Source: an uncultured Flavobacteriales bacterium (GTDB taxonomy: Bacteria; Bacteroidota; Bacteroidia; Flavobacteriales_D; Sanyastnellaceae). From it: 64,000 bases of DNA. Below the pieces are notes generated by a model. It was given only the letters and a program-made list of their open reading frames with translations, was not told where the DNA came from and searched no databases. Position numbers and translations under genes: made by a program. Shown one piece after another: positions 36,147 through 46,100 of this stretch. The stretch spans positions 62,001 to 126,000 of the forward strand of contig CALSMK010000008.1 in NCBI GenBank assembly GCA_943787435.1, in the 5' to 3' direction. How positions within the stretch are numbered: the first letter of the stretch is position 1; each line of letters opens with the position of its first letter.

Positions 36147-39101
36147 TCATTCGCAAGACTGGCCAAAGGAGGAAAGGACCAACAGGATGTCGCTCACGCC
36201 AACCAAGCCGTCCAAGTTCACGTCCTCAGGGCAGGACGTCGGGCCCCACAGACAGCTTCCATCGTCCATGGTCGCCGAAGCTGAGTAGTTCTGCGCCTGT
36301 TCGTAGGTGCAACCCGCATTTTCATCGGCGTCGCAAATTCCATTGGCGTTGGTGTCGCTCTGACAATTGCCACCGCAAACGCCCAGGGCATCCCCCTGAC
36401 CACCTTCGCAATCGCAATCGCCTGCTGGAATGTCGCTGCATCCACACTCGTAAATCGCGCCCAATCCGTTGCAAACGCCACAGGCATCTAACAGACCCAC
36501 GCAATCGTCTACGTTGTCGCAGATGCCATCAGAATCCAGGTCTTCCGTGCAGGTGCCGTTGCAATCACCCACAGCATCCACTGCACCGACACAATCGTCT
36601 ACGTTGTCGCAAATGCCGTCTTCATCCAAGTCAGCAGGACAACCGCCCGCACATGTCTCACAGCTTTCCCAGCAGACAGCGGGCAGGGACTCCGCTCCAT
36701 CCACCGTCAACACGCGGTTCACAAACTCACCCGTGGTCAACGTGCAAGATTCTCCTCCTGCAAATTGCTCGGAAACACCCCAGTCGAAGGTGGTGAACTT
36801 GTATTCGTAAAGGCCAGGGGCCCAGTTCATGGTCACGGTCCAAATGCCGTCTCCTTCGGGATCGGCCAACGGATCTGACACCGCACTCCAGCCGTTGAAG
36901 GTTCCCGCCAAGAAAATGGGTCCGTCAGGAGAAGTGGACTCGTTCATGTCCACCGACAGCGTGACCGGAAAGGTGCAAGACCCGTCGTCCACTGTGGCAG
37001 ATGAATTGTAGTTCACCGCATCTGACGCCGTGCACCCACTCACGGTGCCTCCGCCACCACCACCACCACCACCCGCTCCCGCACCGGGACGGGTCGCCAA
37101 CCAGTACAGGGTATTGGTCTTGGTGTTTCCATCGTCATATCCATTCAACTGAGCAGCCTCGTTCCAGGCCGTTTCGGGATCGATCACCGCGTGAGCCATG
37201 TAGATGAAGCCTTTCCAGCCCTCTCCTATGGACGGGTTGTTCAATGCCTGTGCCACCACCGGATATTCTTCTTCGATCCACTCAGCGCGCAACAACTCCT
37301 CGGTGATGGGCGTGTAAGGGAGCATCTGTATGCCGTGAATGAATTCAATGTTGGCCCCAAAAAAAGTCGAGTAATCCACCTTGAGCCCCCACAAAATACC
37401 CACCACTTTGTTGGATGCGAACGGCTCCGGGTAAATGCCTTCACCTGCATTGATCTGCCAGTACTTCCAGGTCGCTCGAAGCTCCGTGGCCAACATCATG
37501 CGTCCAAGGTCTCGGATGCGGTCATCCTCGATGGCCAAGCCATACAGGTAAACACCGTACCATGCGTTGACCGCTTCTGAGCTGCTCTCTTGGTTGCGTG
37601 CGTCGCCAAACTCAAACAACCCGGCTGCCCAAGAATGGCCCACAAACCAGTCTTTGTTCCGCATGTATCCATAGTGCGAATCCACGCCTGATGGCTCTGC
37701 GATGTCCCGAATCAAGTGCATCACCTCATCGCCCCACTCCGCAACCCAAGCTGGGTTGTCCTTCGCCAAAGCCGCGGCTGCATAAATCCAGTAACCGTAA
37801 TGAAAGTGGTGGTCGTTGTAATAGCCTTGACCAAAGGCAGCACTGGGGTTGTTGAGGCCTGAAGCCGAAACCAAGCCGCCCCAGGTCTGATCGTAAACAA
37901 GGGGGTCCCCATTGGAACCCTGAAGCCTCTGTTGGAGGGCAGGTGCGAGCGTGTTTCGATACCCGGCAGCCAATGATGTTTCTCCCAACTCATCCGCAAT
38001 CAAGGCCAACCTGGCCAGCGCCGAAAACTGTTTGCCTCCGAAATAAGTGTCACCCGCCGTGACCCCGAAGTTGACGTCTTGGGCCAAGGCATCCCGGACG
38101 TCTTGCTCCAATTCTGGCGCGATGCCATTGGGCGACTCCCAAGCAATAGAAGTCAAGGGCTCATCCATGGTCCAACTGTCGCCAACCACACCCACCATGT
38201 CTCCTTTCATGGTGTTTCGAGTCAAAGACACCACGCTGGGTGAAGACAACACATCCATGTGGTGAGGCAGGGCCATCATCAGCAATGGGCCAGAGCCTTG
38301 GGTTTCCCAATTGAAAGACAGCTCACCCATGTCTCCGGTGGCCGTAGCAGCAACGTCACCCCCGACAGGAATACGTCCTGAGTGGGCATCCAAAATGGTG
38401 GCTTCACTGCCGCTCTCGCGCACCGCTGCCCGCAACGTTCCTGTGAACGGTCCTGACGCCACCAAAGCCCCGCCAGAAGCACTCAGCGTGATCGCACTCG
38501 ATGCATACAAAATCCAAGTCTGCCCGTTGTTCATGCTGACCTCAAATCGGGTGTCCGTGACGGCAGAAGAAGCCGACCCACCATTCAAAGACGTGATGGC
38601 ATGAACAGTTCCAATTCGCGGGGTCAGGCTATTGTAGTGCGCAGTGACGTAGGCCATTCCCCGCACCAAATTCGCATGCATGGAGCCACTTCCACTGCCC
38701 CAATCCATGCGAACATGCAATGGGCCATAGTCTGTCACCTGCCTAGCAGGAAGACCATTGGTTGCGCCAAAACTGAGGTTCTCCGTGAAATAGGTGAAGA
38801 TGTAATTCTGCTCAACCACTTTGCCCGAAAACCCGAAACGAAGCCCATCACCATGCGCCTGGATCAAGTATGGCAATGCGTTCACCGTGTTGGTGCCTCC
38901 TCCCAAAGCCAAATTCAGCCACCAAGCATTGGTTGGCAAAGGCGTGGACGTGTCACTCCAAAGCCCTGTAGGTGAAAGGCCATGTGACTGCGTCGAAAAC
39001 GAAGGCGAAGCGTTAGAAAGGGGGTCGCCTCCGAGGAGGTTCGCTTGAAAATGTGCGGCCAATGGCAGGGCCGCAAAGCAGAGGAGAAATAAACAACGCA
39101 T
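36147..39101 (-). CDS. Secreted endo-beta-1,3-glucanase (GH81, laminarinase) with TSP3 repeats and dockerin-like C-terminus
   Basis: 984 residues with a signal peptide (MRCLFLLCFAALPLAAHF). Residues about 40-670 form a GH81 domain: PTNAWWLNLALGGGTNTVNA, GQGYYNDHHFHYGYWIYAA (acid Asp region), WFVGHSWAAGLFEFGDARNQ and ESSSEAVNAWYGVYLYG (Glu base region). A poly-Gly linker near residue 677 leads to a GCTxxxAxNYxxxATxDDGSC cysteine module, then a CBM-like beta domain (GPIFLAGTFNGWSAVSDPL, WAPGLYEYKFTTFDWGVSEQ). Calcium-binding TSP3-type repeats follow (DLDEDGICDNVDDC twice), a second Cys module, and a terminal dockerin-like repeat (NLDGLVGVSDILLVLSSFGQ). It degrades laminarin or other 1,3-glucan outside the cell, fitting a marine algal-glycan diet. 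The strong terminator at 36093-36122 ends it. Confidence 0.9.
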   Translation of the reverse strand: MRCLFLLCFAALPLAAHFQANLLGGDPLSNASPSFSTQSHGLSPTGLWSDTSTPLPTNAWWLNLALGGGTNTVNALPYLIQAHGDGLRFGFSGKVVEQNYIFTYFTENLSFGATNGLPARQVTDYGPLHVRMDWGSGSGSMHANLVRGMAYVTAHYNSLTPRIGTVHAITSLNGGSASSAVTDTRFEVSMNNGQTWILYASSAITLSASGGALVASGPFTGTLRAAVRESGSEATILDAHSGRIPVGGDVAATATGDMGELSFNWETQGSGPLLMMALPHHMDVLSSPSVVSLTRNTMKGDMVGVVGDSWTMDEPLTSIAWESPNGIAPELEQDVRDALAQDVNFGVTAGDTYFGGKQFSALARLALIADELGETSLAAGYRNTLAPALQQRLQGSNGDPLVYDQTWGGLVSASGLNNPSAAFGQGYYNDHHFHYGYWIYAAAALAKDNPAWVAEWGDEVMHLIRDIAEPSGVDSHYGYMRNKDWFVGHSWAAGLFEFGDARNQESSSEAVNAWYGVYLYGLAIEDDRIRDLGRMMLATELRATWKYWQINAGEGIYPEPFASNKVVGILWGLKVDYSTFFGANIEFIHGIQMLPYTPITEELLRAEWIEEEYPVVAQALNNPSIGEGWKGFIYMAHAVIDPETAWNEAAQLNGYDDGNTKTNTLYWLATRPGAGAGGGGGGGGGTVSGCTASDAVNYNSSATVDDGSCTFPVTLSVDMNESTSPDGPIFLAGTFNGWSAVSDPLADPEGDGIWTVTMNWAPGLYEYKFTTFDWGVSEQFAGGESCTLTTGEFVNRVLTVDGAESLPAVCWESCETCAGGCPADLDEDGICDNVDDCVGAVDAVGDCNGTCTEDLDSDGICDNVDDCVGLLDACGVCNGLGAIYECGCSDIPAGDCDCEGGQGDALGVCGGNCQSDTNANGICDADENAGCTYEQAQNYSASATMDDGSCLWGPTSCPEDVNLDGLVGVSDILLVLSSFGQSCE

Positions 39102-39185
39102 TTGGTTGTCTCAAGTTAATCTCTCCTGCCCTCCTCATCGCTTGACTTTGGTCAAATACACCCTTGATTTTTGTCATTGGTGACC

Positions 39186-40388
39186 TCAAACCTCCAAAAC
39201 GGCGGCAATGCCCGGCAAGGTTTTTCCTTCCAACCCTTCTAGCATGGCGCCACCTCCCGTGGAGACGTAGCTGACCTTGTCTGCCAATCCAGCTTTGTTG
39301 ACCGCCGCAACGGAGTCTCCACCGCCAACAAGGGTGTACGCCCCCGAATTTGTAGCCGCTACAATGGCGTCCGCTATGCGGTTGGTGCCTTTCGCAAAAC
39401 GATCAAACTCAAAAACGCCCATGGGGCCATTCCACAAAATGGTCTTGCAATCGGCCAACGCTCCTGCAAATTTTTCGCGGCTGTTCTCCCCAATGTCCAT
39501 GCCTTCCCATCCCTCTGGAATGGCATTCGTGGGGTGGGTCTCTTGGGCTGCATCAGGCGAGAATCCATCTCCACACAGGGTGTCTGATGGAAGGTGAACC
39601 TCAATGCCTTTGGCCTTGGCAGATTCCAACAAATCAAGGGCCTCCTTGTGCATGTCCGGCTCGACCAACGATCCGCCCACTTGCCCCCCCTGAGCTTGGA
39701 TGAACGTATACGCCATGCCACCGCCAATCACGAGTTTGTCTACCCGGTCCAACAGGTTCTTCAGCACCGCCAGTTTGGAGCTGACTTTGGCCCCTCCAAT
39801 GACCGCTGCAACCGGCCTTTCTGCATGGCCCAACACGCGCTCCATGGCCTTGACCTCGCCCTCCATCAAAAACCCGAACGCCTTGTCCTCCGGAAAGAAT
39901 TTGGCAATCACGGCCGTGCTGGCGTGCGCCCTGTGCGCCGTGCCAAATGCATCGTTGATGTAGAAGTCGCCGTTCTCGGCCAATTGTCCTGCAAAGAATT
40001 CGTCTCCCGCCTTTTCTTCATCGTGAAAGCGAAGGTTTTCCAACAGGGCCACCTCCCCAGATGCCAAATCTTGGGTCACATCCAAAGCCTCGTCTCCGAC
40101 GCAATGGGACGCAAACTTCACGGATTGACCCAACAGCTGTTCAAGCGTGGGCAAAATGTGCCGCAGAGACAACGCGGCATCTTGTCCTTTTGGACGGCCG
40201 AGGTGGCTCATGAGCACAACACTTCCCCCGGTTTTCAGCACGTGCTGAATGGTGGGCAAAGCGGCGCGAATGCGCGTGTCGTCGGTGACCTCTCGGCTGC
40301 CGTCGTCGGCAAGCTGGGTCATGGGAACATTGAAGTCCACGCGAATCAAAGCGCGGACACCGTCAAAGTTGAGATCTTGGAAAGCCAT
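39186..40388 (-). CDS. pgk: Phosphoglycerate kinase
   Basis: 400 residues from ATG 40388 (MAFQDLNFDGVRALIRVDFN); the frame extends to 40475 without homology. Glycolytic and gluconeogenic ATP-forming kinase. Substrate-binding RVDFNVPM and VLMSHLGRPKG, GGAKVSSKLAVLKNLL, and the C-terminal nucleotide-binding TLVGGGDSVAAVNKAGL and SYVSTGGGAMLEGLEGKTLP are all present. Full length. It is 19 bp downstream of glyQS on the same strand, so probably co-transcribed. Confidence 0.97.
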   Translation of the reverse strand: MAFQDLNFDGVRALIRVDFNVPMTQLADDGSREVTDDTRIRAALPTIQHVLKTGGSVVLMSHLGRPKGQDAALSLRHILPTLEQLLGQSVKFASHCVGDEALDVTQDLASGEVALLENLRFHDEEKAGDEFFAGQLAENGDFYINDAFGTAHRAHASTAVIAKFFPEDKAFGFLMEGEVKAMERVLGHAERPVAAVIGGAKVSSKLAVLKNLLDRVDKLVIGGGMAYTFIQAQGGQVGGSLVEPDMHKEALDLLESAKAKGIEVHLPSDTLCGDGFSPDAAQETHPTNAIPEGWEGMDIGENSREKFAGALADCKTILWNGPMGVFEFDRFAKGTNRIADAIVAATNSGAYTLVGGGDSVAAVNKAGLADKVSYVSTGGGAMLEGLEGKTLPGIAAVLEV

Positions 40389-40407
40389 TTTTCTGAATGG
40401 GATGGGG

Positions 40408-41943
40408 TCAGGAGAAGAGGGTGGACCAACCCACGCGCTCGGCCACACGGGACGAAAGCTCTGAAATGGGCACACGAATTTGTTCCATGGTATCGCGGTC
40501 GCGCAAGGTCACCGCCTGGTCGTCCAACGTGTCGTGGTCAATGGTGACACACAGAGGGGTGCCAATGGCGTCCTGCCTGCGGTACCTGCGGCCAATGGCG
40601 TCTTTTTCGTCGTATTGGACGCTGTGGTCCAACTTCAAACGGTCCATCACTTCACGCGCCTTCTCTGGCAAACCGTCTTTTTTCAAGAGGGGAAGCACGG
40701 CCACCTTTACGGGGGCCAACGCGGGTGGAATGCTCATCACCACCCGCTCGGAGCCATCTGCCAAGGTCTCATTCCTCAATGCACTGGACAAAACCGCCAA
40801 GAACATGCGGTCCAAGCCGATGGAGGTTTCGATCACGTAAGGCACGTAGCTCTCTTCCCGCTCGGGATCGTAGTAACGAAGCTTTTTGCCACTGTGCTCT
40901 TCGTGGGCGTTCAGGTCAAAGTCGGTGCGGCTGTGAATGCCCTCTAGCTCCTTGAATCCCATGGGGAAATTGAACTCGATGTCACACGCTGCGTCTGCGT
41001 AGTGCGCCATTTTAATGTGGTCATGGAAACGGTAAGAGCCATCTCCCAAACCCAAGGATTTGTGCCACTGAATGCGGGCCTCTTTCCAGTATTCATACCA
41101 CTTTCCTTGGTCGCCAGGGGGGACAAAGAATTGCATCTCCATTTGCTCAAACTCCCGCATGCGAAAGATGAACTGGCGAGCGATGATCTCATTTCGGAAT
41201 GCCTTTCCAATCTGGGCGATTCCAAAAGGCAACTTCATTCGACCGGATTTCTGAACGTTCAAGAAGTTGACGAAGATGCCCTGGGCCGTCTCCGGGCGCA
41301 GGTAAATCACACCCGCGTCCCCGCTGACGGCGCCCAGCTCTGTCTTGAACATGAGGTTGAACTGTCTCACGTCCGTCCAGTTGGCGGACCCCGTCTCAGG
41401 ATCCTTGATGCCCAAGTCCACAATCAATTGCTTAACCGCATCCAGGTCTTCCGCGTTCATGGCCGTCTTGAACCGCTCATTGATGCTGTCGATTTCCGCT
41501 TGCCGACGGACGCAATTCCCGTTGGTCTCGCGGAATTGAGCCTCATCAAAAGCGTCGCCAAACTTCTTGGAAGCCTTGGCCACATCCTTGGCAATTTTGG
41601 CTTCAATCTTACCAATGTGGTCCTCAATCAGGACGTCGGCCCGGTAACGCTTCTTGCTGTCTTTGTTGTCAATCAGTGGGTCGTTGAACGCATCCACGTG
41701 TCCCGAAGCCTTCCATGTGGTGGGGTGCATGAAAATGCTGGCGTCCAAGCCCACAATGTTTTCATGCATGCGAACCATCGCGGTCCACCAATAAGACTTG
41801 ATGTTGTTCTTCAGCTCCACCCCGAGCTGGCCGTAATCATATGCCGCGCTCAATCCATCGTAAATGTCACTGGAGGGGAACACAAATCCGTATTCCTTGG
41901 CGTGTCCAATCACGCGCTTCAGGTGGTCGTCCTGTTGGGCCAT
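40408..41943 (-). CDS. glyQS: Glycyl-tRNA synthetase (alpha2 type)
   Basis: 511 residues from ATG 41943 (MAQQDDHLKRVIGHAKEYGF); upstream in-frame codons to 42054 overlap the divergent gpsA and are not family-like. Class II synthetase of the homodimeric (archaeal/eukaryotic-like) kind. Motif 1 region FVFPSSDIYDGLSAAYDYGQ, then YLRPETAQGIFVNFLNVQ, motif 2 QIGKAFRNEIIARQFIFRMR with EFEQMEMQFFV, motif 3 YVPYVIETSIGLDRMFLAVL, and anticodon-binding APVKVAVLPLLKKDGLPEKA. Full length. Confidence 0.96.
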   Translation of the reverse strand: MAQQDDHLKRVIGHAKEYGFVFPSSDIYDGLSAAYDYGQLGVELKNNIKSYWWTAMVRMHENIVGLDASIFMHPTTWKASGHVDAFNDPLIDNKDSKKRYRADVLIEDHIGKIEAKIAKDVAKASKKFGDAFDEAQFRETNGNCVRRQAEIDSINERFKTAMNAEDLDAVKQLIVDLGIKDPETGSANWTDVRQFNLMFKTELGAVSGDAGVIYLRPETAQGIFVNFLNVQKSGRMKLPFGIAQIGKAFRNEIIARQFIFRMREFEQMEMQFFVPPGDQGKWYEYWKEARIQWHKSLGLGDGSYRFHDHIKMAHYADAACDIEFNFPMGFKELEGIHSRTDFDLNAHEEHSGKKLRYYDPEREESYVPYVIETSIGLDRMFLAVLSSALRNETLADGSERVVMSIPPALAPVKVAVLPLLKKDGLPEKAREVMDRLKLDHSVQYDEKDAIGRRYRRQDAIGTPLCVTIDHDTLDDQAVTLRDRDTMEQIRVPISELSSRVAERVGWSTLFS

Positions 41944-42035
41944 ATCAAAAGGGGTCGAGGGTTTGATGGAGTGAACATTGCACCCCTGAGCCCGCAAAAA
42001 TAGGCCTAACAAGCACACCGGCGTACCTTGTGGCC

Positions 42036-43058
42036 ATGGCCGTTCAAGCCCCACCCACAGAGCGCATTGGCATCATCGGAAGTGGAAGCTGGGCGACCGC
42101 CCTCGCCCTGTTGTTTGCTCGGGATGAAATTGCGTCGGAACACCCCGTCAATTGGTGGGTTCGGCGCGAATCCTCGTTGGATCACATTGCCAAAACAGGA
42201 CACAACCCCCTGTATCTGAGAAGCCTGTCTCTCCCCTTGGAACGGCTGAACATGACCACAGACATTCAAGCTGTCGTGGACCAAAGCGACGTTCTGATTT
42301 TGGCTGTTCCAAGCGCTTACCTCGACGATGCACTTCGCGGCAACAAGGTCACGGGGTTGGACAAAAAAATCGTGTTCAACGCAGTGAAGGGACTGGTGAC
42401 CGATGAGCATCACATTCCCGCGCGCTACCTCCACAAAGAGTTGGGGGTCCCCTATGGCCGCATCGGATTGATTGCAGGACCCAGCCACGCCGAAGAGGTG
42501 GCCCGAGAGAATTGGACATACCTCACCTTGGCTTGCTCCAACGAACACTTTGCCAAGGTCATGGCCGATCGATTGAGCAGTCCCTGGCTGAGGACCCACA
42601 CCACCGACGACATTTTTGGAATCGAGCTCGCTGCAGTCCTCAAAAACATCTATGCCGTTGCGGCTGGAATCGCTCACGGTATGGGCCTGGGGGACAACTT
42701 TATCGCCGTTTTGATTTCCAATGCGCTGAAAGAGACGGGACGTTTTCTGAATGCCGTCAACGAAACGTCGCGAGATGTCAGCGCTTCGGCCTACCTCGGA
42801 GACTTGCTGGTCACCGCTTACTCGCCGCACAGCCGAAACCGAACACTGGGAACCATGGTCGGCAAAGGCTATCGCGTTCAAGGTGCCTTGGTCGAAATGG
42901 ACATGGTGGCCGAAGGCTATCCCGCAGCACTGGGCATCCATGTGATCAACCAAAAGTTTGACGTCCCCATGCCTGTTGCAGAGTGTGTTTACCGCATTCT
43001 TCATGAGCGCATCGCACCCTCCATTGAAATGCGCATCCTCGCCGACCGCATTCATTGA
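42036..43058 (+). CDS. gpsA: Glycerol-3-phosphate dehydrogenase [NAD(P)+]
   Basis: 340 residues from ATG 42036 (a GTG at 42030 in frame adds two residues). It makes sn-glycerol-3-phosphate from DHAP for phospholipid synthesis. Rossmann motif RIGIIGSGSWATALALLFAR, KKIVFNAVKGLVTDEHHIPA, GLIAGPSHAEEVARENWTYL, catalytic Lys region FGIELAAVLKNIYAVAAGIA and SRNRTLGTMVGKGY. Full length. Divergent from glyQS (92 bp between starts). Confidence 0.95.
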   Translation: MAVQAPPTERIGIIGSGSWATALALLFARDEIASEHPVNWWVRRESSLDHIAKTGHNPLYLRSLSLPLERLNMTTDIQAVVDQSDVLILAVPSAYLDDALRGNKVTGLDKKIVFNAVKGLVTDEHHIPARYLHKELGVPYGRIGLIAGPSHAEEVARENWTYLTLACSNEHFAKVMADRLSSPWLRTHTTDDIFGIELAAVLKNIYAVAAGIAHGMGLGDNFIAVLISNALKETGRFLNAVNETSRDVSASAYLGDLLVTAYSPHSRNRTLGTMVGKGYRVQGALVEMDMVAEGYPAALGIHVINQKFDVPMPVAECVYRILHERIAPSIEMRILADRIH

Positions 43059-43111
43059 TCTCCCAATTTGCCCGTTGCGGCAACGAAAAGCTTCCCGAAC
43101 TTGTTCTCTAC

Positions 43112-46100
43112 ATGGTGCGCTTGGTCACATCCATATTTCTGCTGTTGGCCACAACCCTGTCGGCTCAGGTCCGGTTTGTGCCCAACAAAGGACAATGGCC
43201 AGCCCATGTCCACCATCGAGCAGAGGTGATCAGTGGCGGGGTTCAAGTCGAATCTGAGGGTTGGACCAGCTGGCAATGGGCCCCCTCTGGAGAAGGCGAT
43301 CATCATGCTGGTTCCAAACGCGGGGTGATGTGGCAGGCCAAATGGATGATGGCATCCCCCATTGACCTGGCCAGTTGGTCGGCGTTCGAAACCGAAGAAG
43401 ACCGGATTCACTTCTACCTCTCCAATGATGCCAGCCAATGGGCCGAAAACGTGCAGCCAGCCAAGCGCATCGAAACGCAGAACCTTTGGCCTGGAATCGC
43501 CCTTCGGTGGCGCGGCACCCGCTCTGGAAATGCCAAATTTGAACTCACCGTTTCTCCAGGAGCCGACCCCACAATGGTTGCGTGGGAATACGCCGGGGTT
43601 CAACCCAAAGTGAGGCCCGATGGCGGTTTGGACCTCATCCATGCCCTGCATGAAGGGCCAGGGTTCAACGCCCAACTTGAGCCGCCATTTGCCTATCAGC
43701 TCTCCTCTGAAGGCGCCATGAAAACCGTGCCTTGTCGCTATCAAGTGCGGGGAAACACAGTCGCCTTGGCCTTGGGTAAACATGACCCAACCCTGCCATT
43801 GGTGCTGGACCCAGAAATCACCTTTTCAACCTATGCGGGATCGACAGGAGACAACTTTGGAACCACCGCCAGCAATGGACCTGGTGGCTCCTTGGTCGGA
43901 GGAGCCGTTGCCTTTGCCCCTGGGTACCCCACCACCGCAAATGCCGTGCAAGAGCTCATGGGGGTTTTCGAGGACGGAATCAGCCACACGGCCCTCACCG
44001 TATTCAGTGACGACGGCAGCAGCCTGTTGTACAGCACCTATTTGGGGGGGCAGCAAGCCGACATTCCGCACAGCCTCGCCTTCAATGAAACCTGGGGACG
44101 CATCGTGCTCTTTGGGACCACTGGGTCCAGTGATTTTCCTTCGACAGCCAACGCCCACCAATCCAATTTGGCAGCAGGCCCAGCCACCGACGTCACCGTC
44201 TATGGAGTGGACACCCAACCCAACGGCGTAGATGCATACTTGGCCAGCTTCAACGCCCAAGACTTCACGCTGGAAGCCGCCACTTATTTCGGGGGAACAG
44301 GAACAGACGGCCTCAACAATGCCACCGGGCTGCGCGCCAATTTTGGGGACAACTACAGGGGGCAAGTGGACATTGGTCCAGAGGGCACTGTGTGGATCGC
44401 CACAACCACAACTTCACCAGACCTGAACATGCCGGGGAGCCCCGCCCATGCTGGTGGCTATGATGCGCTGGTCGCCGGATTTGACGCCGACCTCACCACC
44501 CTGCTTTGCGGGCGCACTTTTGGGGGAAGTGGCAACGACGCCGCGTACAGTGTTGAAGTCGCGCCCGACGACAGCTTCGGCGCTTTTGGCAACCTCGAAA
44601 TGATGGTGGGCGGAGGCACGTCTTCGGCTGATTTGCCCTTGCCTGGAGGCAGCATTCAGCCCGCCCCAGCCGGCAACATCGATGGGTGGATCGCCCAATT
44701 CAATGCCGGTCCCGACGCGCTTACCGTTCAATTTGGGACCTACCATGGCCTGGCCGATTACGACCAAGTGTACTTCGTTCAAAGGGATGAGTCGGGAAGG
44801 CCTTACGCATATGGTCAGGCGCGAGGGGGCATGCCCGCCATTGGCGATGTCTATTCCAACCCCGGCAGCGGTCAATACATCACCTGCTTCCTTCCTGACT
44901 TGAGTGACATCGAGTGGCAAAGCCCCATTGGAACTGGAGGCCCAGGAATCGACCTGAGCCCCACCGCCTTTTTGGTCAGCGACTGCCAACAGGTCTACAT
45001 CAGTGGTTGGGGCGGCCAAACCAATGCCACCGGCGGAACCGCAGATGTGGCAGGCAGCACCACTTTTGGGTTGCCCACCACAGACAGTCCCTTTCAAAGC
45101 GGTACAGACGGCAGCGACTTTTATCTGGCCGTGCTGGCTCCAGACGCTGCGGATCTGGTCTATGCCACCTATTTCGGAGGGCCCTTCTCCAACGAGCACG
45201 TCGATGGCGGCTCATCTCGGTTCGATCAAAATGGCACGGTATATCAATCCGTTTGCGCCGGTTGTGGAGGGATGAATGACTTCCCCTCAACCGACAATGC
45301 TTGGAGCCCAAACAACCCCAGCCCCAATTGCAACATGGGGGTTTTCAAATTCGAACTGGGCAAACTCAACGCCAACATCTCCATCGACGGTCCCGATCAA
45401 TTCTGCCAGGGAGATGAGGTTCAATTCGAAAACAACACCAACGGACCTGCAGCCTTCATCTGGGACTTTGGCGACGCCAACTTCAGCGAAGAAGTTGCCC
45501 CTCTCCATCTGTATGGCATCCCAGGCGAGTTTGAAGTGGAGGTGATTGCCCAAGACACCACAGGTTGCCTTGAGGCCGACACTGCGTACGTTGCGGTCAC
45601 CATCGCACCTGCGGCCGACCCTTCCATTGAGCCTGTTGATCCCATTTGCGCAGGGGAGTCTGTAGAGCTCGTAGGCTCTGGCAATGGCACCCTTTCTTGG
45701 GCTTTCTCCAACAGCTTGAGTGACGTCAATTCGGCCACCCCAACAGCAGAACCCACCACCACGACCACCTATGCATTGACCGATGAAACCCTGTGTGGAA
45801 TCAACACCGAAGAGGTCACAGTCGAGGTGGTAGACATGGAAACCTCACCCAGTGAAGACACCCAAATCTGCTTGGGAGACGGCACTGAACTTTCCGTCAC
45901 CAGTCCCATCCCGGATGCCCCCAACTGGAGCTACGCTTGGAGCCCCACAGCTGGCCTGTCCGACCCCACCTCATCCAACCCCACGGCCACGCCCGCACTG
46001 ACGACCACATACTCAGTTGTCATCACCACAGCAGAGGGGTGCGAACGCAACCATGACATCACCGTTGACGTGGTCCCCGCTGCCCCTGGCGACAACATTT

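Noticed and set aside
37045-37083. CCACCA microsatellite
   Set aside because: It encodes the poly-Gly linker of the GH81 protein and needs no separate explanation.
40389-40475. N-terminal extension of phosphoglycerate kinase
   Set aside because: The 29 extra residues are Pro/Ser-rich and overlap the glyQS 3' end; family alignment starts at the ATG at 40388.
41944-42054. N-terminal extension of glycyl-tRNA synthetase
   Set aside because: It would overlap the divergent gpsA coding region and has no family resemblance.
42006-43055. Long minus-strand frame opposite gpsA
   Set aside because: Antisense shadow of a full GpsA with intact motifs; no recognisable protein features.
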